Shown: in pieces, positions 1 through 64,000 of the stretch
How the letters are laid out: every line of letters begins with the position of its first letter
Numbering within the stretch: position 1 is the first letter of the stretch
Assembly (NCBI GenBank): GCA_030248195.1
Contig: JASAND010016555.1
Coordinates: 12,501 to 76,500, forward strand
Direction: 5' to 3'
DNA from: Trissonchulus latispiculum
Taxonomy: Eukaryota > Nematoda > Enoplea > Enoplida > Ironidae
Length of the DNA: 64,000 bases
Position numbers and translations under genes: made by a program
The notes under the pieces: generated by a model
What the model was told of the DNA's origin: nothing
Seen by the model: the letters and a program-made list of their open reading frames with translations, nothing else
Databases searched by the model: none

Positions 1-319
1 TCTGGGCAGGACCAGATGTTGGGGTGTTCTTCGTTTGGTTGGGTTCTTCTGTTGCGTTCAGCGGTGCACATAGTTTGGTCTTCGGTTGTTTAGTAGTTAC
101 CTCGTTTTCTGCTGGTTTATTTGGTTAGTTTATTCTGAGTTGTTGTTTGTTTTCTGTTGGTTCGACTGGTTTGTTAGTTCTGAGTTGCTGTTCATTGTAT
201 TGTCGGTTTTATCCACGGTATAATGATTTAAGTTGTTGGCTTCAATCTTGAAGCACGAGGGAGATGAAAGCGAATTCTGAGGTTGTCGGAGTAACTCGGA
301 GCAAGTAAAGAGCTCCGTC

Positions 320-900
320 TTACCTCAGAACCTCACACGTCTATGACTCCAACATTAAAACCTAACCAACTGAAGCCTCTTACCTCAAAGCCTCAAGCTC
401 ATAATCTCTGACCTCAAAACCTCTAAGCTCACAATCTCTACCTCAAAACCGCAAACCTCAAAACCTCTAAGCTCACAATCTCTTACCTCAAAACTTCAAA
501 CCTTAAAACCTCTAAACTCACAATCTCATACCTCAAAACCTCTAAGCTCACAATCTCTTACCTCAAAACTTCAAACCTCAAAGCCATCCACATTTAACCT
601 CAACAACTGAAGCCTTTTACCTGAAAACCTCAAATCGCAATACCTCCAATATTATAACCTCAAAAAGTGAAACCTGTTACTCCAAACCTCTAAGCTCAAA
701 ACCTCTTACCTCAGAGCTTCTTACCTCAAAGCTTCAAACCTCAATGCCGCCAACTTTATAATCTCAAAAACTGAAACCACTTACCTCAAACCTCAAGAAA
801 CCTCTAACCTCAAAACCTCAAACCTGAATCCCGCACAACCGCAAACTCCAGTACCTCAAGCCGCAGAACTCAAATCTCAGAACCGCAAAACTTTCAAAGC
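320..900 (+). repeat. Degenerate CTCAAAACCT-type stutter repeat
   Basis: Short units of the form CTCAAAACCTCTAAG / CTCACAATCTCTTAC repeat irregularly for almost 600 bases. The same kind of block is present in copy C (34430-34740) and in reverse in copy B (32100-32230), so it belongs to the repeat family and is not an independent microsatellite. Confidence 0.8.
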
Positions 901-1127
901 GCATGGCTCATAATATTCTTGTTTTGGCGGGAGCAGGTGTTTCGCAGCAGGGATCGGTTTTAGAAAACGCAGGTGTTTCGCAGCAGGGATCGGTTTTAGG
1001 AAACGCAGGTGTTTCAAAATAGGGATCCTAACGGTTAGGGTAAGCAGGTGCTCACATGCCCTAGTTAGTATTACACAATCAACTTTCAGTTTAGTTTGTA
1101 CACTTTTCGTAAGTAGGGTGTTTCGTT

Positions 1128-1666
1128 ATGGCTACTGTTGGTTTTGTCACTATGACTTCTGATGATATTCCTGATATGGGCGAGATCATTATGGAAATTA
1201 CATTGGCTATCCTTTTTCCCTGTGGAAATATTGGTCAGCGAACCTTTCATCCACGAGCTCCGATCCCTTTTAATTTTTAACCCCTCAGCAACAAGCTCAT
1301 TTCTATCTGGCCAAAGCAAATAATGGGTTCCAGTGGAAATTTCGACCTGCCATGAAGACGAAATGGGAGATTATGGACCAAATCTCTGCTATGATTCGCC
1401 AGTATTTGGTTGAAGTTGTATTTACAGAAGGGAACCGTGAATCGATACAGCAGGCTTTCTTGCTGAACGACCTTAACATTGGCATCTATGACGCCAGTGA
1501 GCATTTGGGATTTCCGTCTTTCGCGGAAATGGGAGACGTGGAAGGCTTGCCGTGCTGCTCACTCCACAAGGACATTACATCGACATGCAAACGCTCTTGC
1601 TCCCTTCACCGAGCTGCACAGCTGGTAAAGAGATTTTCAAGCTCTGCGGCTAATTCTGCTCTTTGA
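1128..1666 (+). pseudogene. Repeat-family ORF relic: MTSDDIPDMGE start and Cys/His-rich C-terminus
   Basis: The frame from ATG 1128 reads MATVGFVTMTSDDIPDMGE and stops at 1278. A second open stretch, 1352-1666, ends with GFPSFAEMGDVEGLPCC, then SLHKDITSTCKRSCSLHRAA. Copy C encodes the same blocks (35187 and 35555-35714) with matching Cys and His positions (CC-x2-H, C-x3-C-x2-H), so the ancestral element probably encoded one small protein with a metal-binding-like tail. The N-terminal part is also seen in copy B on the minus strand. I do not recognise the family. The copy is broken by stops and shifts between the two blocks. Confidence 0.5.
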
Positions 1667-2493
1667 CTCTTCAACAGATTCCGTATGTCAGTATTGCAAA
1701 CAATTGCACTGTTTGAACTATATAGCTATGCTGTTGTACTCCAATACAGAATTGTTGGTTGTATAGTTGTGGACTTTGCATAATCATTTTACTGCAATAA
1801 TTAAACCATCCATCTGTGTTCTCTGTCTAAAGTTGTAAGGCATAGAAACAAGAACAATAGACTTAGCAATCATCGTTTGAAATCATTGAGCAGGTGTTTT
1901 CTCAGCAGGAATCCTGACAGTTAGATTTTGTAACGGTCGTCAACACTGTGTTAGTTTACACTGCTGTAGTGACAAGTTAGATTTTGCGTTAAGTGTATCT
2001 TTGAAGCGAGCTGCAACAATGACAATCGAAGCATCCTATATTTTACAGCACTGTTGTTCAAGGCGTAGCTAATCTTATCTTCATAGATAACCATATTGCA
2101 AAGGAATAGATAGAATCTTAAGATTTTACACTGAGAGATGTTTGTGTATTAGGAAAAGAGCAATTGCATTTTGAGTAAAGCAAATTGGTCGCACAAATTA
2201 GGTACTAGGTTGGAGCTTAGGTAATGCAAGAAAACTAAGCTGATATTTCAATTCTACACGGACGAAAACCCTATAGGAAAGCTTTTCTCGATGAAAATAA
2301 ATGAGTTTGAAATTTAAGCTTGGGTCAGCCACGGTTCCGGTCGAGGGTCACGTATTGGACGGAGCCTAGGAAATGGAGAAAAATTGAGTTTATTTTCGAA
2401 TTCTATATGGTCGAGAACCCCCTAGATTAAGTTTTCCCATCGAAAATTGACAACTTTTAACTTAAGGTCAAATTGACCATGGTTCCGGACTAG

Positions 2494-2752
2494 CGCCTCC
2501 CGGCCTCTTTACACCACCATCTCCCCTAGAGCCTCCCGGCCTCTTTACACCACCACCTCCCCCAGAGCCTCCCGGCCTCTTTACACCACCACCTCCCCCA
2601 GAGCCTCCCGGCCTCTTTAAACCACCACCCCCACCAGAGCCGCACAGCCTCTTTACACCACCCCACCAGAGCCTCCCGGCCTCCCGGCCTTTTTACACCA
2701 CCCCACCAGAGCCTCCCGGCCTCCCGGCCTCTTTACACCACCACCCCCACCA
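2494..2752 (+). repeat. Minisatellite of about 35-bp GC-rich units
   Basis: About seven units of the type GAGCCTCCCGGCCTCTTTAC followed by ACCACCACC..CCCA lie head to tail, with internal doubling of CCTCCCGG in the last units. It sits at the place where copies B and C carry other CCTCCT-rich simple sequence, just before a conserved 3' block (GTGCGGACC..ACTAC). Confidence 0.85.
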
Positions 2753-2759
2753 GGAACTA

Positions 2760-3570
2760 CGTCTTGTGCGGACCTATTACTACTACCACCACTTCGGTAC
2801 AAACCTTTTAGACTTCCCTAATTTTGGGGAAAGACAGCGTCTGTCACTTATGTAATCAAATTTACAGGGTACAGACTTTACAACAGGTTTGCAAATGAAT
2901 TAAAAATTTACACTAAATGATCATATACACATGGAAATACAGGTTTCCAGGGTTGGTTTCAGCATTAAAAACAGTATTTTCTCTGCAACGCTTGACACAT
3001 ATGACTGTACATTTGTACATTGTTTTAATTTTTGTAAAACAACTTTACTTCAGTGTTATTATTCCCAAATATATATTCCCTGGTTTTGTTGCACGTAATG
3101 CATGTTTGGTATATATTGTAATTCTTTGCTGTCTCCTTTTGCTCTAACGCAGTGGTAAGTGTGAATTTTTTCAGAGTCGATGAAAATCTATCATGGCAGC
3201 CCTGCTATGTAGTATTCAGAATATGCAGGCTCCTTCAGCTATGCATGCTCTGTATGTTAGCAACCTAAACAAGAAGTGAATTAATTTGTTTGCCCTGCAT
3301 CCGGTCCGCGACTCGTGGGCTCTTGACCCTCGACAACTTAAACTGAATACTCACTTCACCATATCCGCTACCCGTGTAAAATAGCTTGACCCATATGATC
3401 CATTTTTGTTGCGATAAAGCAAAATTTTGTCAAGAAAGCGTCAATACAAAGGTTTTGGTTATTTAATCTGGCTGAGCTTATTTGAATTAAAAAATAATGG
3501 TCAAATGGCGTACTACCAGAAATGTTAAACAAATTTAGATATGTACAAATTTATATATTAAAATTAATGT
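2760..3570. other. No gene recognised
   Basis: AT-rich sequence. Open frames at 2917-3147 and 3522-3728 are short, without recognisable domains, and the second overlaps a transposon fragment. Nothing else is supported. Confidence 0.6.
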
Positions 3571-3574
3571 ATAA

Positions 3575-3740
3575 ATATTTCAAATATATTTTTAGAATCG
3601 TCAGGAACTCGAGATTTCAAATATTGGGACAAATGCGGAATTCCAGATTTTTTAAGGAAAATTTAAAGTTTTCAGTTTTTCGCTCAATAATTATCACAAT
3701 CAAAAGTTTTGTTTCCATGGTCGAATAGTGTTGGAGCCTT
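3575..3740 (+). repeat. Fragment of the 55.7-kb fold-back element arm
   Basis: The stretch 'caggaactcgagatttc' through 'tttttcgctcaataattatc' and 'catggtcgaatag' matches, with many substitutions, the left arm at about 55780-55925 ('caggaacccgagatttcg', 'tttttcgccaaatttttat', 'cagtcgattagag'). Confidence 0.65.
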
Positions 3741-3744
3741 TATA

Positions 3745-5180
3745 TCTTATATGGGAAATAGCATGTTTTGTGTGTATTGCTGTAAAGGGCTTAGAAAATC
3801 TCTCTTTGACGTATGACTTGCTATGTATGATTTTTTGCATTTAGAACATGCAAATTAGGTTTGATATAATACTGTACCGGGGCTAGTAGGTTTTCCTACG
3901 TACTAACACCGTTACCACACCCAGACGTAGCGGACGCGGAGACCGTGGCACAGATGGATAACTGGCCGACTACAGGAGACGGTCGGGACAGCCTCGCCAG
4001 ATAAATACGCAGGGGTAAATCCGATCCTAAGGGCGAGATGACTCGCTCTCTCACTCACTCAAGATAAATCTACCTATCGAGCAGGAGCTCAGTAGAAATA
4101 CAAAGCCTAACTAAATACACTTTAATTAAGAACAGAATAACAAGTTATAGTTAATAACAAGACAATATAAAATTCTGGGTCGAACCCTCACACACACACA
4201 AACAGACAGACACAATACAGTTACAGCAAGGTTGGACGGACCAACCAACGTACCAAAGCTCTGGGGTGAGCTGGGGGAGCAATAAATATTTACACAGCAA
4301 ATAAGGGGGAATTCACACGTATAAAAAGACGGGTGTTCGCGTTGACAGAATAATACAATTATGAAGGGGGGAAGCGAGTGTTGGGCTGGACCCTCCCATG
4401 AGCGCCCCCCTAGTGGAAATTTCCCCCAATCACGTAGCTCCCAAGTCACGAGGGGGGAACCCACCCAATCCCATACATACACGTTGGGGGAGCTACGTGA
4501 CATGCAAACGTGTCCCAGCCCAAGGTGATGACGATATGATGAGCCAAGCGGGTAGCTATGCTAGCTACAACGGAAAGGTTGACCTTGATCCGTTACATCT
4601 CCCCAGGGCTCGCCATCCGAACTTCCGAGAGGATCACTGCACAAATGGCGAACTGGTACGTGAGCTGGACAAATACATACAATACAGAGCAATGATGCTA
4701 CTAGTACAATACAGCACAACTGATAACTGCAAGTCATAAGCTTTAGACTAAACTAGTCAAAACTAACAAGTGTAAGAAAAACACAGGAAAAAACTAGTGA
4801 TTAAATACTACATATTACAAGTGAATAAGCATATACTAGACACTATCAAATGCTAGTAACAGTCAAAAATTAAAGCACAAAAAACATAATTATACGTACG
4901 TAGGTAGCAAAAATACACGTATTAAATTAGAACCGTATTATTAAACTGGGTTTGTGTAAGTAGCTTAATATGAAAATATAGATGACTTTCCACACGTAAC
5001 TCATGGGAAAGAGGAGTTACCCTCCTTTCGAATGTATAGTCAAACGAGTGTGTTAATAAATGTTACCAAAGAAAATAAGTTGAACTTAGATAAAATAGTA
5101 ATTAAATTTAAATGTTTAACCAAGCTGAGCTAGGGTTTATCAGGCCATCGCTCAACAAGGCAAACTGCCTATGATATTAA
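3745..5180. other. Unassigned sequence with one longer ORF (4398-4739 +)
   Basis: Around 3880-4740 the base composition rises in GC and looks unlike its AT-rich flanks, suggesting an old insertion. The 113-codon + frame at 4398 and the overlapping minus frame at 4126-4503 show no domain I recognise. The rest is AT-rich and holds nothing I can support. Confidence 0.4.
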
Positions 5181-5187
5181 TAACTGA

Positions 5188-5250
5188 CAACTCTTTCTTT
5201 CTTTCTTTCTTTTTTCTTTCTTTCTTTTTTCTTTCTTTCTTTCTTTTTTA
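5188..5250 (+). repeat. (TTTC)n microsatellite
   Basis: Runs of TTTC broken twice by TTTTTTC. A short TTTC run also follows the tRNA-like sequence at about 5449. Confidence 0.95.
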
Positions 5251-5340
5251 GAAACACCATGTATGCGTTTTGGCAGGCCTGTATGAATGTTCAAAAAACG
5301 TTTCAGTTCGAACTTAAACCGTAAGCTTGGTTCAATTGTA

Positions 5341-5413
5341 TCCTGAGTGGCTCAATCGGTACAGCGTCGGTCTAGGTAACCGAAGGTCGTGGGTTCGATT
5401 CCCATCTCAAGCA
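5341..5413 (+). tRNA. tRNA-like sequence, probably tRNA pseudogene or SINE head
   Basis: The 73 bases fold like a tRNA. The anticodon stem TCGGT/ACCGA is perfect with loop CTAGGTA (nominal anticodon AGG). The T-arm GTGGG/CCCAT has loop TTCGATT, and a D-arm carries box A-like TGGCTCAATCGGTAC. The acceptor stem has two mismatches in seven and the D-stem one, and position 37 is T, so function is doubtful. Overall resemblance is to tRNA-Thr-type sequences with a changed anticodon loop. It lies about 100 bases before the first coding exon of the MFSD8-like gene. Confidence 0.5.
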
Positions 5414-5518
5414 TAAGTTTTTCAGGTTGTGGTGTTGTAATGACAACTTTCTTTCTTTCGTCTATTATCTGGTAGATTCCTATTTTCAGACACCGCCAAT
5501 CAGTTGTACTGTGTTCAA

Positions 5519-59348
<53,830 letters not shown>

Positions 59349-60450
59349 AGATAGTGGAATTCAGTTATTCATTGAAATAGGCGATTTTCGATCAGAGGCA
59401 ATCTATGATGCCTGTCTGTGTCACCCTCACAGTTTCTATTTCGAGGTGCTAGCAGAACAGGCAATATATCTATGAAACACTTATATTACCATGCAAAATC
59501 ATGCTTATGCGAAGCCGGGCCGTACTAAAACGAGTAACATGTGTTATATAATGGCATTAGGCTAGGAATTAGGAATTAAAATTTCTAAGATGGATCTTGA
59601 ACGAAAAACACTATGGGGCGGCCCTTTCCCACATCATGTCATATTTAGCAGGATCGCAATCACTTTATTCTCTGAGGAACTTACAAAATAATGAAAGTTG
59701 TGGTTTGACGAAGCTAAAAGGTTTCGGGCCATAAACTCGGTTTAAGGCAATCGTAGTAACATTAGTGTTTGGCATTTAAAATCCTTGGTTTGGCGTACTG
59801 TTTCTCTTAGAACCCACTAACTCTGGAATTCGGTAAACAACTTTTAACTTAGCAGACTGAACCTCATAGGTTCCAGTCCCCAGATCAGCTAATCACCTAA
59901 ATCTCCACTCTTTTGATCTTTGACAATATTTTACATCCGGGTACTTTTCTAGACTTGTAATAGTAAAATCATAGTAAAAGTGATCTGCGGCTGTAAACTG
60001 CTGAATATTTGGAGAATCTTTTCAGCCTCTTTCAAACTAGCATACTTCTCAATCAGATCGAAACCCCCATCCTTGGTATCCTGAAAGATACGTTCAGTTC
60101 TTTCTTTTTTCTTCAATCTATCATCCGGATTTTTATTCCTGTCCAGGTCGTATTCGTGTCCGAGTGACCCCTTGTACTTTTGCTCAAGTCAAACTCCCAT
60201 CACATTTGCCATATACTGTATCCACGTTGTTTTCTTGTGCCAATTTTGTTGCCATCTTTTGAACTAACGATATTCGTGGGCTTCCATTCGGCCTTCCGGC
60301 ACAGGTATAGGTGCACCGGAGGTTTAGGGTACTAGAGCATGAAACCAAAAATTTTGGCTAATTTAAAACCGTTAGTAGTTTTCGCGATTTTAATTTTAAA
60401 TAAATTTAGCAATTTTAAAACTCGTTAAGATATCCCACTCAAAGAGCATT
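59349..60450. other. 3' flank of the MFSD8-like gene, nothing recognised
   Basis: The 3' UTR presumably starts here. No canonical polyadenylation signal was noted in the first few hundred bases, and no further gene. Confidence 0.55.
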
Positions 60451-60516
60451 ATATGTGAAAATGAGCGAAATCGGAGATGGTCGACAAATTGACCAAAAAT
60501 GGACCCCCCCCCATTT
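60451..60516 (+). mobile_element. Right-end fragment of TTAA/GGGG element
   Basis: 'gtgaaaatgagcgaaatcgg', 'agatggtcgacaaattgacc' and ACCCCCCCCC match 17223-17282. Confidence 0.8.
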
Positions 60517-60533
60517 AAATCGTTTAAGGTGGT

Positions 60534-60790
60534 GGTATCCTTTTGTGCAGTGCTTTTGTGGTGATGTTTTGAAACGCTATAACTTTCGCGAGTTTGGGAG
60601 TTGGAAAGAGGTTTATATGTCGTTTTAAACCTTATTATCCGAGCATTCACATGAGCTTACTAAACTGGCAAAATTAGCAAAAACTTCCAGAAATTTTTTG
60701 ACATGCTGACATCTGACAGGACGAATATAGATCAAACATTTATGAACACCGAATTCTCAAAACTAAAGAATTGGCCAAGTTCTTTTTGTG
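60534..60790 (+). mobile_element. Left-end fragment of TTAA/GGTG element
   Basis: TTAAGGTGGTGGTATCCTTT then 'tgtgcagtgcttttgtggtg' and 'gggagttggaaagaggttta' match 36175 onward. It follows the GGGG fragment after about 18 bases. Confidence 0.85.
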
Positions 60791-62080
60791 CCACTATAAG
60801 AAGGCCAGTAGTAATAATGGACCTTCCCCTCCCCCCTCAATTGATAATCGGAACAGCTACTTGTTTCTAATCAAATTATTGACTGACGTCATTACGTTGC
60901 TAAACTACGCTTATTATCATCACATTTACAAAAACAGCTGTCGATATCAATTTCTCTACCAGGCATCTTTCATTTTTCCCACTAGAAACACTACTAACCA
61001 CTGCTTGCGCAATCAGCTGCCTCGCAGCTGATTACCCATCAACCACGTGCTTTGTTTATGCAATCATTGCTTACTCTTTAACGGTGTAACAGCTGTGTTT
61101 TGCTATAAAAACAAGCCTCTTTATGCTTACATTAAATTATCCAAAAATTATCATTTCTGTTAATGGGGTAGATATGTCTGACAGAGGACACCCTAACTAA
61201 CGCATTACTTCGAATGACGTACAAAATTTAATATTTGCTTGTTTACTGATGCCACTGTCATGATAAAGTGATGAAGACGACATTAGCCGCCATATTAACA
61301 GAAATTTCTCACCTGACTAAGCGGTAAGTCACAGATTAAATAATAGGCAAACTTTCTCACCAAACATTCACAGGTTGCGTAAACAGCTGCTTCGTCAATA
61401 AAAACAGAAAGTCGACATGTCTTCCTTCCCAGATAAAAACAAGTCAGCAGCTTGTCCAGCTCTCAGCACCAATAACAACGCAAATTCATCTGCTTGCAAG
61501 CGATGATACCTCATTATTAAAAATTCTGTTTGATTAGATTAGCGTGCAGCGAACTCTGCGATCACAAATTTTTCCGCCCCGCCCCGCCGCCGTACTCTTC
61601 ATTACGGTTCTTTTAATCTTGAATTACTGTTCTGGATCAAATATTTTAGATACTAGCCTAATACTGGTAGTTTAAACATTCAAAGTGCATCAGAAATGCC
61701 ATTGAGTTATTCATTACGTCAACCTAGTGATGGAGCGGTTCAGCATCTCTGTACCTTTTATTTACTGTTTGCTAACGTATATAACACTACGCTAGAGCTG
61801 AAACATAAGAAAATCAGATTTCATGACTGACAGAGTAAGACTTGTTCAACACTTTGCGTGCTATAACGACAGCACCTCGGCAAGGTTCTCTGTCACCGCT
61901 GTCGTTGTTTTTTTATTTTCTAAAAAAGCCACAGTTAGGAAAATCAGCACATACATTGATAAGCTAATAGATACCAATACAGATGCAGGTTTACATTTAA
62001 ATACAGTCTTCAATGCAATAACAAAGAATAGGCATCAATGCCCCTATGCTAAGGCCATGAGGTTAGCCTTACTTATATGT
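60791..62080. other. Unassigned sequence with ORF 61823-62086
   Basis: The 87-codon + frame has no recognised domain. CAGCTGCCTCGCAGCTG at 61014 is a small palindrome, and GCCCCGCCCCGCCGCCG at 61576 is GC-rich. No gene is supported. Confidence 0.45.
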
Positions 62081-62192
62081 AAATAAGTGTAAGTTGTAAG
62101 TACTTACGTGTAAGTACTTACTCAAGGACGTAAGTATTTGCTTACCCAAGCACGTAAGTATTTACTTACCCAAGCACGTAAGTATTAATCAT
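62081..62192 (+). repeat. Tandem TAAGTATTTAC-type repeat
   Basis: Three to four units of about 27 bp, CTTACCCAAGCACGTAAGTA TTTA, preceded by palindromic TAAGTACTTA words. Confidence 0.88.
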
Positions 62193-62239
62193 GTCTTGAA
62201 AGTCTACGCGTACTGCAGAGTCAATTTAAGCTTCTACAC

Positions 62240-63040
62240 AAAAAAGTAATGCTGTAGTGATTTCCAGCGGTTAGACACAAATGGAATGGAATATTTCCAT
62301 GTTTTGTCACCAATATCTGTTGTCTTACTTTGTTTAGTTAGTTACAATTTTCATTCTTCTATTCATACATTAACATGGGGTCAGTTCCTTTGGAGGGATT
62401 GTCTCCAAAAGATTTTGTGAGAGCTTGTAGGTTAAACTGAAGTTCTTCCAAGGTGCTGGCACCTCAAATATAAATTACTGAAGTTTTTCAAAAGGTTAAC
62501 GCTAATTTTATAAAAATTTGCGACTTCTTTAAAATCTGGGAGGCTTGGACCACCCATACCCACCACCCTATAACCTATGATTTGTGTTGTCTTAACCACC
62601 AGACAATTTCAGTATCACTATTTTGTTCACTTTGTGTTCATGTGCAGTCCTTGAGGTGGTATGTTTTTTAGTTTGTGTTAGCTCTTTCATGTCATAGGTT
62701 TTTTGATGTGGGAAACTTCTCTGGGCACTGTCCGTTGTATACTTTCTATTTTTGTCGCAGAACCCAGAGTGCAGGTTACTACAAGTGCACGGAGTGATGT
62801 AATTTTATCAACCAAGTTGTAAGCTATCTAAAATTTATGATTGTTGAATCCTATTAATGAACATGTATATCACATGACATATGAAAACGCTAAATTAATC
62901 CATGGTAAAGTCATTGCGTTGGATATTACCCATAGAATTGTTGAATCTAAATGCGCAAGAACGCAGTACGAATGCACATGAGCTGTCCGTTCAAAGACTA
63001 TACTTGAAATCGTACACATAAGCTTATGACATACGGTGCA
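62240..63040 (+). repeat. Dispersed repeat family RD, copy C
   Basis: Matches 53020-53960 closely, with an internal deletion and an insertion around 62596-62650 ('accagacaatttcagtatc') absent from copy B. Confidence 0.88.
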
Positions 63041-63560
63041 GATCGAAAACATCTACCTATTTGCGCGCGTGCGCGTGTACTGTCTGCAGACACTGTCTCT
63101 ACCATAATCCTGCACACTTGATTGTGCTTAAAGCAAAGGTTGTCTGTTTAGCTTAATGCTTGGATGCTTCTTGCAGGCAACTTAGGCACATTTTTGGTTT
63201 TTTTAAGAATGACTCAGCATAAGCTTAAGCTAAAGGCGGTGTTGTGAACTGTACATAGATTTTTAGTTACCGCTTTCATATAATCTTTACATTAAGTTTT
63301 TATTGATGCCATGGTCAATTCCAGCTGTTAAGGATGTTTTGTGGTTTTAGCTTATTCTAGGTTTTATTTTATTAATTTAAATTGAATCAGTGGTAATTTA
63401 TTTAATTTGATTGAAGTTTAATTCATAGACTTAATTTAATCACTGACATCTGACAGGGTATTAGTTAATGCATTTGTTCAGTTTTATATACAGTTCAGTC
63501 CAAATAAAAATAAATAAATTTAGATGAAAATCAAGGGGGATATTAGAAAATACTTCACAC
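63041..63560. other. Nothing recognised
   Basis: Short alternating GCGCGCGTGCGCGTGT at 63064. Otherwise AT-rich. Confidence 0.5.
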
Positions 63561-63561
63561 T

Positions 63562-64000
63562 ACTTAAGGGAGGGGAGGGGTCCATCATGAAAAGTTTTTG
63601 AAAAAAATTGAGTTGTTTTGTTCTGTTCTCCGTAAGTCATGAGCCGTTGATTTAGTACAATTTGAATATCAGCAAGTTTGCTCAAATCAACCTTAGATTT
63701 TTACTTTATTTTGTTATACACAGTGAATAAAAAACTGAATGAAAAGATTTTCGAACAGTTTCAAGCCAGATAAGAGTGATCAGAAGCTTCTATAAAGGTT
63801 TTTTCCGAACAAAGCCCCTGTTTCCGCCGACGTAATGAAATTTTAAGAGCGCTTAACTTAAAATAGCAGCATTTCCGAGCCATAGTTCTATGAGAAGAAT
63901 TAATGCCTGCACTGAGAACTTTCGATTGATGTATAATATGCCATATTTTGAAAATTTTGAATAATCGCTTTCTTGTGAATTTCGGGGTCTAAGGGTCCCG
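63562..64000 (+). mobile_element. TTAA/GGGG element, left part, cut by window end
   Basis: TTAAGGGAGGGGAGGGGTCC begins near 63565. At 63880 'cgagccatagttctatgaga' and 'actttcgattgatgtataat' parallel 16460-16515 of copy 1, diverged. The right end lies outside the window. Confidence 0.6.

Larger units (their letters stand above)
1..2490 (+). repeat. Dispersed repeat family RC, copy A (left-truncated by window)
   Basis: Three related copies occur: A here, B at about 31300-32440 on the minus strand, and C at about 34250-37600 on the plus strand. Landmarks shared in order are a GGTTGGGTT-rich start, GTCGGAGTAACTCGGAGCAA, a block of 'acctcaaaacctctaag' stutter (about 320-900), 'caggtgtttcgcagcaggga' (about 923-1010), the ORF start near 1128, and 'cacggttccggtc' near 2330. 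The class is not clear. There is no RT, integrase or transposase in frame. I read it as a non-autonomous element or a very decayed one. Confidence 0.75.

Overview
This is eukaryotic DNA, most likely from a non-vertebrate animal. The sequence shows spliced coding exons with GT..AG introns, very long introns, and a dense, nested load of transposable elements and simple repeats. Nothing bacterial (operon, Shine-Dalgarno site, CRISPR array) was seen. I cannot name the species.

One host gene runs through the window on the + strand. It is an MFSD8/CLN7-like major facilitator transporter, assembled here from ten exons between 5519 and 59348. Every recognised exon pair that should be adjacent joins in frame, and the reading order follows the vertebrate MFSD8 protein from an N-terminal dileucine-like motif to the last transmembrane segment. 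One exon of roughly 30-40 codons (the segment before the 'PLTM' block) was not found in the 23-kb intron between 19379 and 42335. A direct join there would be out of frame.

Most of the rest is mobile DNA, chiefly in introns. 1-3000: a repeat-family copy with a Cys/His-rich ORF, plus minisatellite. 5-5.6 kb: tRNA-like sequence and gene exon 1. 7-11.5 kb: a decayed LTR retrotransposon with gag, protease and three LTR pieces. 13-15 kb: exons 3-4 and a TTAA-element fragment. 15.6-19.1 kb: a 3.5-kb fold-back element with others nested in it. 19.9-24 kb: a minus-strand gag-like relic interrupted by an inverted-repeat element, a miniature LTR element (TRIM) and a palindromic AACCCGGGTT element. 25.4-28.05 kb: a nearly intact non-autonomous LTR element with two 395-bp LTRs. 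28.9-30.2 kb: a 5'-truncated CR1/L2-like LINE. 31-38 kb: two more copies of the first repeat family and two complete TTAA inverted-repeat elements. 42.3-45 kb: exons 6-7, a small inverted-repeat element and a large AT array. 45.3-47.2 kb: TTAA elements. 47.6-52.5 kb: another gag-like relic, split by a hAT-like element made of TTTCAG repeats. 53-59.3 kb: a dispersed repeat, exons 8-10, a large fold-back, a second LINE relic and a GT array. 59.3-64 kb: 3' flank with further repeat copies.

The elements record a layered insertion history: one copy of a repeat supplies the empty TTAA site for an element inserted in another copy, and clear target-site duplications flank several elements. I see no undescribed multi-gene system. 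The most novel-looking items are the repeat family with a conserved Cys/His-rich ORF, the TTTCAG-filled hAT-like element, and the repeated junction of two TTAA-associated element families.
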